Below, piece by piece: positions 7,389-15,524 of a stretch of DNA of 19,519 nt (position 1 is the stretch's first letter; every line of letters starts with the position of its first letter). The notes under the pieces are model-generated. The model was given only the letters and a program-made list of their open reading frames with translations. It was not told where the DNA came from and did no database searches. This stretch comes from DATAVB01 sp040414495. Lineage in GTDB: Bacteria; Actinomycetota; Actinomycetes; Mycobacteriales; QHCD01. The translations under genes were made by a program, and so were the position numbers. The stretch is taken from contig JBEDUI010000170.1 of assembly GCA_040414495.1 (NCBI GenBank), forward strand, positions 1-19,519, given 5' to 3'.

Positions 7389-8440
7389 GCCAGGCCGAGC
7401 GCGCCGGCCGCCGCGTGGGCGTCAACCGGAACGGTGACCGGAGTCGGTGCGCCGGATATAGCCCATTCGGGATCTTTAAGCCCGTTTCCGGTAACGGTGC
7501 AGACGACCTTGCTGCCGCGTGGAAGGCGCCCGTCGACCGCCGTTGCGAGTAATCCGGCCACACTGGCGGCCGAGGCCGGCTCGACGAAAACGCCCTCACT
7601 GCGGGCCAATAGCCGGTAGGCGGCCAGAATCTGCCGGTCGGTCACGGCATCGATCAATCCGGCCGACTCATCGCGGGCGGCAATTGCCTGTTTCCAGGAC
7701 GCGGGATTTCCGATACGGATCGCGGTCGCAATCGTGATCGGCCGTTCCACCCGCTGGCCAGAAACAATCGGCGCCGAACCAGCGGCCTGGAATCCAAACA
7801 TTTTCGGAAGGCTGGAAATTACCTTGTCGCGGTGGTATTCCCCGTAGCCTTTCCAATACGCGGTTATGTTTCCTGCGTTTCCTACCGGTAAACAGTGGAT
7901 GTCAGGTGCGCCACCAAGAATGTCGCAGACCTCGAATGCGGCGGTCTTTTGTCCTTCAATGCGGTCGGGGTTCACCGAGTTGACCAACGTGACCGGATAT
8001 TGGTCGGCCAGATCGCGGGCCAACGTCAGGCAATCGTCGAAAGATCCGTCCACTTGCAACAATCGCGCGCCGTGCACCAACGCCTGAGCAAGCTTTCCTA
8101 AAGCGATCTTTCCCTGCGGTACCAGCACCGCACTGGTCAGGCCGCCCCGAACCGCGTACGCCGAGGCGGAGGCGCTGGTGTTGCCGGTGCTGGCGCAGAT
8201 GACGGCCTTGCTGCCGGCCGCTACGGCCTGGGTGATCGCCACCGTCATGCCGCGGTCCTTGAACGACCCGGTCGGGTTGGCCCCCTCGACCTTCAGGTAG
8301 ACCTCGCAGTCGGTCCGGGCCGACAGCTCGGGGGCGAACAGCAGCGGAGTACCGCCTTCCAGCAGCGTCACGGCGGTAGCACCGGTCAGCAGCGAGATCC
8401 GGTCCCGGTACTCCTCGATAACGCCACGCCATGCGGTCAT
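7385..8440 (-). CDS. thrC: Threonine synthase
   Basis: PLP enzyme converting O-phosphohomoserine to threonine and phosphate. The 351-residue protein is the shorter bacterial type. The PLP lysine is in NPTGSFKDRGMTVA (around residue 60), the asparagine/serine contacts are in CASTGNTSASASAYA, and the phosphate-binding loop is in LPVGNAGNITAYWKGY. I chose ATG 8440 (MTAWRGVIEEYRDR), preceded by GAGGAG at 6 nt, over the longer frame from 8491. It lies 40 bp after hom. A patch around 7690-7900 uses unusually many A/T-ending codons compared with the rest of the gene. Confidence 0.97.
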   Translation of the reverse strand: MTAWRGVIEEYRDRISLLTGATAVTLLEGGTPLLFAPELSARTDCEVYLKVEGANPTGSFKDRGMTVAITQAVAAGSKAVICASTGNTSASASAYAVRGGLTSAVLVPQGKIALGKLAQALVHGARLLQVDGSFDDCLTLARDLADQYPVTLVNSVNPDRIEGQKTAAFEVCDILGGAPDIHCLPVGNAGNITAYWKGYGEYHRDKVISSLPKMFGFQAAGSAPIVSGQRVERPITIATAIRIGNPASWKQAIAARDESAGLIDAVTDRQILAAYRLLARSEGVFVEPASAASVAGLLATAVDGRLPRGSKVVCTVTGNGLKDPEWAISGAPTPVTVPVDAHAAAGALGLA

Positions 8441-8480
8441 TGCGCACTCCTCGGGCGGTCGGTGGTGTCGCTGCCACTGA

Positions 8481-9776
8481 TCATGTCTCACCCTCCACGC
8501 GCATCACGCTGGCCACCTCGCGGACCACGTCAAACTCGCGGAGCTCGTCAATGGTGCGGGACAGCGCCGCGTCGGTGGCGACGTGGGTCACTATGACCAG
8601 CGTGGCGTCATCGCCGCGGCCCTCCTGCCGGACCGTGGAGATGCTGACCCCGTTCTCGGCGAACGCGGCGGCCACCGTCGCCAGCACGCCAGCACGGTCG
8701 CGGACGTCGAGGCTGACGTGGTACCGGGTCTCGATCTCCCCCATCGGCCGGATCCGCAGGTCGGCGTAGGCCGACTCACCCGGGCCGCGGCCGCGCCCGA
8801 TGCGGTTACGGGCCACCGCGACCAGGTCGCCCAGCACCGCGCTCGCGGTCGGCGCCCCGCCGGCGCCCTGGCCGTAGAACATCAGCTCGCCGGCCGCCTC
8901 ACCCTGCACGAACACGGCGTTGAACGCCCCGGTGACGCTGGCCAGCGGGTGGCTACGCGGAATCATCGCCGGGTGTACCCGTACCCCGACCGACTCGCCG
9001 GATTCGTCGACAAAACGCTCACAAATAGCGAGCAATTTAACGACGCAACCCATGCTTTTCGCACTGGCGATATCGGCCGCGGTCACGTCCGCAATTCCTT
9101 CACGATAAACGTCGGCGGCGGTCACCCGGGTGTGAAAAGCGAGCCCAGCAAGGATTGCAGCCTTAGCCGCCGCGTCGAAACCATCAATATCGGAGGTCGG
9201 ATCGGCCTCGGCATATCCCAGCTGAGTCGCTTCTTCCAGCGCCTCACCGAAACTCGCGCCGGTTTCATCCATTCGCGACAGTACGTAATTCGTGGTGCCG
9301 TTGACGATGCCCAGCACCGCGGTCACCCGGTCACCGACGAGGGATTCCTGCAATGGCCGTACCAACGGGATCGCGCCGGCGACGGCCGCCTCGAAATACA
9401 GGTCGGAGTCGGTTTCCCGGGCCACCGCGTGCAGGCTCGCGCCGTCCTCGGCCAGCAGCGCCTTGTTGGCGGTCACCACCGACTTTCCGGCCTTCATGGC
9501 GGCCAGCAGGAAGGATCGGGTCGGCTCGATCCCGCCGATCACCTCGATCACGATGTCCACATCGTCCCGGGTGACCAGCGACTCGGCGTCGTCGGTGAGC
9601 AGGTGGGCGGGAATGTCGCGGTGCCGCTGCGGCCGGCGTACCGCCACGCCGACCAACTCCAGCGGGGCCCCGACCCGGGCGGCCAGATCGGCGGCCTGTT
9701 CCTCGAGCAGCCGGACCACCTGGCTGCCGACCGAACCGCAGCCGAGCAGTGCGACGCCGACGGGTTTGTCGGTCAT
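8481..9776 (-). CDS. hom: Homoserine dehydrogenase with C-terminal ACT domain
   Basis: Reduces aspartate semialdehyde to homoserine with NAD(P)H, at the branch to threonine and methionine. The 431 residues comprise a Rossmann domain (VALLGCGSVGSQVVRLLEE), the conserved GIVNGTTNYVLSRM segment, the catalytic region EADPTSDIDGFDAAAKAAIL, and a C-terminal ACT domain (~350-431, HVSLDVRDRAGVLATVAAAF) that in this family mediates feedback by threonine. Its ATG 9776 overlaps the TGA of lysA as ATGA, with GAGGTGGAGG just upstream, so translation is probably coupled to lysA. The aspartokinase gene is not in the window. Confidence 0.98.
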   Translation of the reverse strand: MTDKPVGVALLGCGSVGSQVVRLLEEQAADLAARVGAPLELVGVAVRRPQRHRDIPAHLLTDDAESLVTRDDVDIVIEVIGGIEPTRSFLLAAMKAGKSVVTANKALLAEDGASLHAVARETDSDLYFEAAVAGAIPLVRPLQESLVGDRVTAVLGIVNGTTNYVLSRMDETGASFGEALEEATQLGYAEADPTSDIDGFDAAAKAAILAGLAFHTRVTAADVYREGIADVTAADIASAKSMGCVVKLLAICERFVDESGESVGVRVHPAMIPRSHPLASVTGAFNAVFVQGEAAGELMFYGQGAGGAPTASAVLGDLVAVARNRIGRGRGPGESAYADLRIRPMGEIETRYHVSLDVRDRAGVLATVAAAFAENGVSISTVRQEGRGDDATLVIVTHVATDAALSRTIDELREFDVVREVASVMRVEGET

Positions 9777-11158
9777 TCCTCCACCTCAAGCGACATCAGA
9801 TCGGCCTCGGTCTCGCGCCGGATCAGGACCCGGGCGGCACCGTCACGAACCGCCAGAACCGGCGGTCGCAGCGCGTGATTGTAGTTGCTGGCCATGCTCC
9901 GGCAGTATGCTCCGGTCGCCGCCACGGCAAGCAGATCACCGGGCTGCACATCGGAAGGCAACCAGACGTCCCGTACGACGATATCCCCTGCCTCGCAGTG
10001 CTTTCCGACGACGCGGGCGAGCATCGGATCGGCTTGGGAGTCCCGCGAGGCGAGCACACAGCTGTAACTCGCGTCATACAGCGCGGTCCTGATGTTGTCG
10101 CTCATTCCGCCGTCGACCGAAACGTACGTACGGATGCCATCGACGTTCTTGACCGTGCCGACTTCGTACAGCGTCACCGTCCCGGGGCCGGCGATCGCCC
10201 GGCCCGGCTCGACCGCCAGCCGCGGCAGCGGGAAATCGGCCGCTTCGCATTCCTTGCCGACAATGTCCCGCAACTGGCCGGCGACCGTGTCCACCGGCAC
10301 CGGGTCGTCTTCCGGGAGATACGCGATACCCAATCCGCCGCCGAGATTGAGCAGTGGCAACGTAATTCCCAGCTCGCTCCGTATCTCATGCAGCAGACCG
10401 ACCGCGCGCCGGGCCGAGACCTCGAAACCGGCCGTGTCGAAGATTTGCGAGCCGATGTGGCTGTGTACGCCGACCAATTCCAGCGAGGGAAGCGAGTCGA
10501 TGCGGCGTACCCCCTCCAGCGCATCGCCTGAGGCAAGGGAAAAACCGAACTTCTGGTCCTCGTGCGCGGTCGCGATGAATTCGTGCGTATGCGCCTCGAC
10601 CCCGACGGTGACCCGGACCAGGACCTGCTGCCGGACGCCGTGCCGCTGCGCCACCTCGGCCAGCCGGGCAATCTCCACAAAGGAATCGACCACGATCCGG
10701 CCGACCCCTGCCGTAACCGCGCGTTCCAGTTCGGCGGTCGTCTTGTTGTTGCCGTGCATGGCGATGCGCTCGACCGGGAACCCAGCTTTGAGCGCCACCG
10801 CCAATTCGCCACCGGAGCAGACGTCCAGCCCGAGACCTTCCTGTTCGACCCAGCGCACGACCGCTTGGCAGCAAAATGCCTTCGACGCGTAATGCACCTC
10901 GGCGTCGCCGAATGCGCTGACGTAGTCCCGGCAGCGGGACCGGAAGTCAGCCTCATCGAGGACATACGCCGGCGTCCCGTATTCAGCGGCGAGGTCGCGA
11001 ACGTCCACACCGGCCAGTCGCAGTACGCCGTCGGCATCACGGGTGGCGTTACGCGGCCAGACGTTGCGCACGAGTTCACCCGGAATGGCCGGGGGCTGAC
11101 TCGGCCCGGCCGGCGGCGCGAAATCGGCGTGCAGCGCGCCCGCCTCGTGAGTACGCAC
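9773..11158 (-). CDS. lysA: Diaminopimelate decarboxylase
   Basis: PLP enzyme of the alanine-racemase fold that converts meso-diaminopimelate to lysine, linking peptidoglycan precursor supply to protein synthesis. The 461 residues include the PLP lysine in EVHYASKAFCCQAVVRW, LHGNNK-like MHGNNKTTAEL, HSHIGSQIFD, the glycine loop NLGGGLGIAY, and the substrate/dimer motifs EPGRAIAGPG and ATGAYCRSMASNYN. I chose GTG 11158 (reading VRTHEAGALHAD) because GAGGAGAAC precedes it and family members start near here. The frame stays open to a GTG at 11299 that overlaps the argS stop as GTGA. That form would add 47 low-complexity residues. Confidence 0.96.
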   Translation of the reverse strand: MRTHEAGALHADFAPPAGPSQPPAIPGELVRNVWPRNATRDADGVLRLAGVDVRDLAAEYGTPAYVLDEADFRSRCRDYVSAFGDAEVHYASKAFCCQAVVRWVEQEGLGLDVCSGGELAVALKAGFPVERIAMHGNNKTTAELERAVTAGVGRIVVDSFVEIARLAEVAQRHGVRQQVLVRVTVGVEAHTHEFIATAHEDQKFGFSLASGDALEGVRRIDSLPSLELVGVHSHIGSQIFDTAGFEVSARRAVGLLHEIRSELGITLPLLNLGGGLGIAYLPEDDPVPVDTVAGQLRDIVGKECEAADFPLPRLAVEPGRAIAGPGTVTLYEVGTVKNVDGIRTYVSVDGGMSDNIRTALYDASYSCVLASRDSQADPMLARVVGKHCEAGDIVVRDVWLPSDVQPGDLLAVAATGAYCRSMASNYNHALRPPVLAVRDGAARVLIRRETEADLMSLEVEE

Positions 11159-11295
11159 CCTGTTCTCCTCGCTGCCGTCGGCCGATTCCCCGCTATGCGC
11201 TGGATTTCCGGACTGTCCGTTGTGGATGGTCTGTGTGGACTGTCGCGTGTGGACCGGGTTGGTTCCGCGGGCGTCGTTGCTCCGGGAAACCGGGC

Positions 11296-12948
11296 TCACA
11301 TCCGGCTCGGCGCGCTGACGCCGAGCAGGCCGAGAGCGTTTGCGAGCACCGTTCGCGTGGCCTCACACAACCACAGGCGGGCAATGTTCACCGGCGTGAC
11401 TTCCTCGTCCCCGCGTGGCAGCACCCGGACCGAGTCGTAGAACCGGTGGTACGTACCGGCCAATTCCTCGGCATAGCGGGCAACCCGGTGCGGTTCGCGC
11501 AATTCGGCCGCCGAGGTGACGACGCGCGGGAATTCACCCAGCGCGGCCAGCAGGTCGGTCTCCCGGTCGTGGGTGAGCAGTGACGGGTCGAAATCCTCGC
11601 CCCGCTCGACGCCCAGCTCGACCGCATTGCGCTGCAGCGAAGCCAACCGAGCGTGCGCGTACTGCACGTAGAAGACCGGGTTGTCGTTGGTTTTGGCGGC
11701 CCACAGGTCCAGGTCGATGTCGATCGGCGAGTCCATGCTGGCGCGGACGAGGTTGTACCGACCGGCGTCGGCGCCGACCGCAGCGATCAGGTCGTCGAGG
11801 GTCACCAGGTTGCCGGCGCGCTTGGACAGGCGGCTGCCGTGCACGTTGACCATCTGACCGATGATGATCTCCAGCGTGGTGTCCGGGTTCTCCCCCATGC
11901 CGGCGACCATGCTGCGCATCCGGCCGACGTAGCCGTGGTGGTCGGCCCCGAGCAAGATGATGACCTGGTCGGCGCCGCGTTCGCGCTTGTCGATGTAGTA
12001 CGCCAGGTCGGAGCAGAAGTACGTCGGGCGGCCGCCGAATTCCTTGGACCGCACGATCACGCGGTCCTTGTCGTCACCGAAATCGGTGGTACGCAGCCAG
12101 ACCGCGCCCTCGGCCTCGTACACGTGCCCGCCATCGCGCAGCCGCTGCACCGCGTCGTCGACCTCGCCCCGCTCGTAGAGGTCGCGTTCGTTGAAGAAAA
12201 CGTCGAAATGCACCCCGAAGTTCGCCAACGAGCGCTTGATGTCGGCGAACATCAGCTCGACGCCCTCGCGGCGGAATACCTCCAGGGCGTCCTTTTCGGG
12301 AAGCTCGAACACCTGCGGGTTCGCATCCCGGACCTGGGCGCCGATGCGTTCGATGTAGGCGCCGCGGTACCCGTCCTCGGGGACCGGCTTGCCCGCCGCG
12401 GCGGCGTATAGCGAGGCGGCGAACCGGTCGACCTGGGTGCCGGCGTCGTTGAAGTAGTACTCGCGGGTCACGCTGGCGCCGCTGGCCTGCAGCAGCCGGG
12501 AGAGCGCATCGCCGACCGCGGCCCAGCGGGCATGCGCGATGTGCACCGGACCGGTCGGGTTGGCCGAGACGTATTCGAGGTTGAGCTGCTGGCCGGCCAG
12601 CGTCTTGGTGCGCCCGTAGTCGTCGCCAGCTCGCGTGATCGTGCCGGCCAACTCGCCCAGGGCGGCCGTGGCGACCGTGATGTTCAGGAAGCCGGGGCCG
12701 GCGATGTCGACCCGCTCGATGGCACTGTTCGTCTGGAGGCGCTCTTGGAGCAACTCGGCGACGTCTCTTGGCTTGAGTCCGGCCGGTTTCGCGAGGCGCA
12801 TCGCGATGTTCGTGGCGTAGTCGCCGTGGTCCCGGTTACGAGGTCGCTCGACGACGATCTCCTCGGGAATGGGTACGGTGATGGCACCGTCGTCGACCGC
12901 GCTGCGCAGCGCGGCACGGACGGCCTCGGCGAGGTCTGCGGGGGTCAC
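11296..12948 (-). CDS. argS: Arginyl-tRNA synthetase
   Basis: Class I synthetase charging tRNA-Arg. The 550 residues have the N-terminal Add1 domain that recognises the tRNA D-loop (~1-90), ANPTGPVHIAHARWAAVGD at the HIGH site (here H-I-A-H, Gly replaced by Ala), the DQVIILLGADHHGYVGRM segment, GSRLSKRAGN in place of KMSKS, and a C-terminal DALR anticodon-binding domain ending GLLGVSAPSRM. The start is GTG 12948. No ribosome site precedes it, but TAGCCT lies 6 nt upstream, suggesting a leaderless message. It heads the minus-strand argS-lysA-hom-thrC-thrB run and is divergent from a tRNA-Arg gene. Confidence 0.97.
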   Translation of the reverse strand: MTPADLAEAVRAALRSAVDDGAITVPIPEEIVVERPRNRDHGDYATNIAMRLAKPAGLKPRDVAELLQERLQTNSAIERVDIAGPGFLNITVATAALGELAGTITRAGDDYGRTKTLAGQQLNLEYVSANPTGPVHIAHARWAAVGDALSRLLQASGASVTREYYFNDAGTQVDRFAASLYAAAAGKPVPEDGYRGAYIERIGAQVRDANPQVFELPEKDALEVFRREGVELMFADIKRSLANFGVHFDVFFNERDLYERGEVDDAVQRLRDGGHVYEAEGAVWLRTTDFGDDKDRVIVRSKEFGGRPTYFCSDLAYYIDKRERGADQVIILLGADHHGYVGRMRSMVAGMGENPDTTLEIIIGQMVNVHGSRLSKRAGNLVTLDDLIAAVGADAGRYNLVRASMDSPIDIDLDLWAAKTNDNPVFYVQYAHARLASLQRNAVELGVERGEDFDPSLLTHDRETDLLAALGEFPRVVTSAAELREPHRVARYAEELAGTYHRFYDSVRVLPRGDEEVTPVNIARLWLCEATRTVLANALGLLGVSAPSRM

Positions 12949-12960
12949 CGCTCAAGGCTA
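12949..12960 (-). promoter_or_regulatory. Probable -10 box for leaderless argS mRNA
   Basis: On the minus strand TAGCCT (12960-12955) matches the actinobacterial TAnnnT -10 and ends 6 nt before the GTG start, so transcription would begin at or next to the start codon. No Shine-Dalgarno sequence is present and no convincing -35 is seen. Confidence 0.45.
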
Positions 12961-13030
12961 CCGACGGCTGGTCGCGGCCGGCTTGCTGGGCCCGGTTGGG
13001 ACCACCCTCCGCAGCCGGTTGCGTACCTGC

Positions 13031-13036
13031 TAACCT
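13031..13036 (+). promoter_or_regulatory. Possible -10 box for tRNA-Arg
   Basis: TAACCT, preceded by TGC (extended -10 like), lies 13 nt before the tRNA 5' end. This would place the start point just before the mature tRNA. The -35 region is poor. Confidence 0.35.
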
Positions 13037-13049
13037 CAATCGGTCCCTG

Positions 13050-13121
13050 GCCCCCGTAGCTCAGGGGATAGAGCACCGCCCTCCGGAGGCGGGTGCGCAG
13101 GTTCGAATCCTGCCGGGGGCA
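13050..13121 (+). tRNA. tRNA-Arg (anticodon CCG)
   Basis: A complete cloverleaf can be folded. The acceptor stem is GCCCCCG (13050-13056) with CGGGGGC (13114-13120) and discriminator A at 13121. The D arm is GTAGCTCAGGGGATAGAGCAC. The anticodon stem CCGCC/GGCGG encloses loop CTCCGGA, giving anticodon CCG that reads CGG. The T arm is GCAGG-TTCGAAT-CCTGC. The next bases are CCG, so CCA is not fully encoded. An integrase gene begins about 50 bp downstream in the same direction, so the 3' half is the likely attachment site of an integrated element. Confidence 0.97.
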
Positions 13122-13172
13122 CCGCGTCTAACCAGGCAATATGCCACGGCCGGCATCTACCGTGGCGATTTC

Positions 13173-14945
13173 ATGGGTCCATTCGTGGTGCGAATGACCT
13201 ATTCTGATGCTCATATCGACGTCGATACGCGTCGCCGGACCCGCGATTGGGGCGGCATCGAGACCCTTCCGAGCGGCGCTCTTCGCGTGAAGGTGTACGC
13301 CGGGATCGACCCGGTCAGCGGGCACCGGAACTATCTCCGTGCTGTGATTCCGGCCGACGCGCCCAAGACTGGGGAGGTTGCCGAGGCCAACAGGACCGAG
13401 TTCATAAATCAGGTCAACGAGAAGCGGCATCCGCGCACGAGCGCGACGGTCAACCAGCTGCTCGACAAGTACCTCGCAACCGCGGAGCTGGCGAGCGCAC
13501 TCGACAGCGATATATCGAGTGCATCGATAACCACATCCGGCCGTTCCTCGGCACGCAGAAGGCCGGCTCGATCGACGCTGACATTCTCGACTCGCTCTAC
13601 GCCGAGTTGCGGCGATGCCGCCACCGCTGCACCAGCCGGAAACAGATCGACCACCGCACGCCGGGCAAGCACGAGTGCGATGAACGCTGTCACCCACATG
13701 TCTGCGAACCGCTGGCGACCTGGACGATCCGCAAGGTCCACTACATTCTCAGCGGCGCATTCAAGGCCGGCATCCGCTGGCGCTGGATCGCGGTCAATCC
13801 GACCGACCAGGCACAGCCACCCGCTCCCCCACCCTCAAACCCGAAACCACCGACACCGACCGAAGCAGCCCGGATCCTCAACGCTGCCTCATCGGATCCC
13901 GACTGGATCGCGCACCTGTGGTTGGCCATGACGACCGGCGGTCGCCGCGGCGAGTTGTGCGCACTCCGCTGGGAGGACGTCGACCTTGAACGCGGTACGG
14001 CAGCATTGACGGGCTTCAAAGGCGGCGGACACAAACGACGTGTCGCACTCGACGAGGAATCCGTGCAGGTCCTCGTCGAACAGTTCGAGCGGTATACGAG
14101 CCGGATCGAGGCGCTCGGGCTGGAGCCCGATCCCTTGGCGTACGTCTTCTCCCCATTACCGGACCATTCCGAGCCGCTGAACGCACCGTCGGTGTCGCAG
14201 CGATACAAGCGCATGGTGAGCAAGCTGGGAATCGATACGCATTTGCATAACCTGCGGCACTATTCGGCGACCGAGCTGATCGGCGCCGGCGTCGATGTGC
14301 GCACCGTCGCCGGCCGACTCGGCCACGCCGACGCCACCACCACACTCAAGATCTACGCAGCCTGGCTCAGCGAATTCGACCAACGCGCCGCCAAACACAT
14401 GTCGACCCGAATGCCAGAACGGCCGACGGCACCCGGCTCCGCCGACTTCGGAGTATGCAAACGAAAAGATCGCCGTTCAGTTGCGCACTGCGATCGTCGA
14501 CGGCGCATATGCTCCCGGCAAGCCATTCCGAGCAATCAAGGAAATCGCCGCCGAACATCGCGTTTCAGTCGGCACCGCGCACCGCGCCGTCGAACATCTC
14601 AAATCATGGGGCTTCATCGACACTCGGCGCGGCGTACGTGCCATCGTCACCACGCGAGATAAATGGCCGGAAATCATCAACGAACAGCCGGCACCAATCA
14701 CGTCCACGACACCTACTACGTCGATGACCCCGGCCGCATCGAACGGCGCGCAGCTCGTCGACTTCCGCGTCCTGCGCAATGGCGACGCAATTCGCACCTT
14801 CAGCGCCAAAGCGAGCGAACTTCGGGCACTGCTGACGGCCGCAATTCGCTGTTCCGGCGGCGATACCGCCGAGATTAGCGACTACGAGCTAGAAGTCCTT
14901 TGCGCAGGCGAAACAGTGACAACGTTCGTCGCATTAGCCACGTAG
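13173..14945 (+). pseudogene. Tyrosine integrase with C-terminal GntR-type winged helix, double frameshift
   Basis: Site-specific recombinase of the phage/ICE type. The first part (13173-13496, MGPFVVRMTYSDAHID onward) holds the N-terminal AP2-like/SAM-like arm region and ends ATAELAS. The protein continues only in the -1 frame from 13496 (TRQRYIECIDNHIRPFLG). The catalytic domain follows: Arg in TTGGRRGELCALRWEDVDL, HNLRHYSATELI, LGHADATTTLKIYAAW with the tyrosine. Around 14410-14448 the sense moves back (+1) to the first frame, which encodes YANEKIAVQLRTAIVDGAYA and a GntR helix-turn-helix to a stop at 14943-14945. A lost base near 13496 (AGC-CGC would restore frame) and a gained base near 14430 explain this. 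The C-terminal part has no start codon of its own, supporting an original fusion. Sequencing errors cannot be excluded. ATG 13194 is another possible start. Confidence 0.85.
14448..14945 (+). other. GntR-like winged-helix segment plus ~90-residue tail of the integrase
   Basis: This is the displaced C-terminal part of the broken integrase. The first ~75 residues match GntR N-terminal DNA-binding domains: EKIAVQLRTAIVDGAYAPGK, then the helix-turn-helix EIAAEHRVSVGTAHRAVEHL and the wing SWGFIDTRRGVRAIV. After a Thr/Pro-rich linker a compact segment follows (LVDFRVLRNGDAIRTFSAKA to the end) whose family I do not recognise. No ATG, GTG or TTG precedes it closely in this frame, so it is not likely an independent regulator gene. 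It may help bind arm sites or repress the integrase promoter. Confidence 0.6.
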
Positions 14946-15215
14946 CACCAGGGAATGACCAGGTGTGCAGCCCGGGTCCACACGGATCCGAACTATACTT
15001 CGCCCCCGCGTCCGCGTCCGACTTCAGTTGACATTCTCCCCATTACCGGGATCTCGACCCAACCCAGTCCTCCAACCACCCTCCCCATCAGTTTCACATC
15101 GAGGACGGCGGGGGTCATACCGGTTTGGTAGGCAAACCCGGCGATGGACTGGCCCGGGCCCGCGGTCGTAGCCTGCCTGTAAGACGCAGTCATCGGTTCT
15201 CATGGGGGCACCATC
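14946..15215. other. Non-coding gap with possible IS200/IS605-type end sequence
   Basis: No convincing gene is seen in these 270 bp. TTGACATTCTCCCC at 15028-15041 resembles the sequence at ends of IS200/IS605-family elements, but the hairpin that normally follows is missing and no transposase is nearby. The same TTGACA could serve as a -35 box, though no -10 lies at the right distance. The last ~25 bp contain the GGGGGCACC before the next gene. Confidence 0.3.
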
Positions 15216-15497
15216 ATGGCACTCGCGTTGTACTTCCAACCCAGCGGTTTCAGCCCAGCCGTCTACGACCAGGTCGTCGAGGAGCTGGAGAAGGCGGGGG
15301 CCGGCTTCGGCAAGGTACCGGGCAGGATCTTCCATTGCGCAATGCAGATGAACGGTTCCATCGCCGTCTTCGACGTGTGGGAATCCCAGGAACAATTCGA
15401 AAAATTCGGTCAGACCCTGCTGCCGCTCATGAGCAAGCACGGCGCCGACCCCGGTCAACCCCAGGTCTCCACCATCCACAACATCCAGCACGGGTAG
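15216..15497 (+). CDS. Small conserved protein, possible dimeric alpha/beta-barrel fold
   Basis: A 93-residue soluble protein, MALALYFQPSGFSPAVYDQV to IHNIQHG. There is no signal peptide or membrane segment. I believe similar short proteins are common in actinobacteria, and the pattern (beta strand, helix, HCAM, FDVWESQEQFEKFGQTLLPL) resembles the antibiotic-biosynthesis-monooxygenase / ferredoxin-like dimeric barrel group. No catalytic residues can be named, so no function is given. ATG 15216 has GGGGG 7 nt before it. Codon use is strongly G/C-ending, like the core genes. It stands alone between the broken integrase and IS remnants. Confidence 0.8.
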   Translation: MALALYFQPSGFSPAVYDQVVEELEKAGAGFGKVPGRIFHCAMQMNGSIAVFDVWESQEQFEKFGQTLLPLMSKHGADPGQPQVSTIHNIQHG

Positions 15498-15504
15498 CCG
15501 CGCG

Positions 15505-15524
15505 GGCCGGTCTAGGAGCCGGCC
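15505..15524 (+). terminator. Possible hairpin after the small protein gene
   Basis: GGCCGG and CCGGCC flank an 8-nt loop, 8 bp past the stop at 15497. There is no T run after it. It is a weak candidate terminator. Confidence 0.3.

Noticed and set aside
8583..9878. 431-codon plus-strand open frame opposite hom
   Set aside because: Opposite-strand shadow of a clear homoserine dehydrogenase in GC-rich DNA; no motif.
12949..13049. T-box or amino-acid riboswitch before argS/lysA
   Set aside because: The gap is only ~100 bp, argS looks leaderless, and no T-box motif or terminator/antiterminator pair is seen.
15028..15056. TTGACA as promoter for the small protein gene
   Set aside because: The hexamer 17 bp downstream (ATCTCG) is not a -10 and the gene lies 160 bp further on.
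15024..15491. 155-codon minus-strand frame over the small protein gene
   Set aside because: Shadow of the well-formed 93-residue plus-strand gene; no ribosome site.
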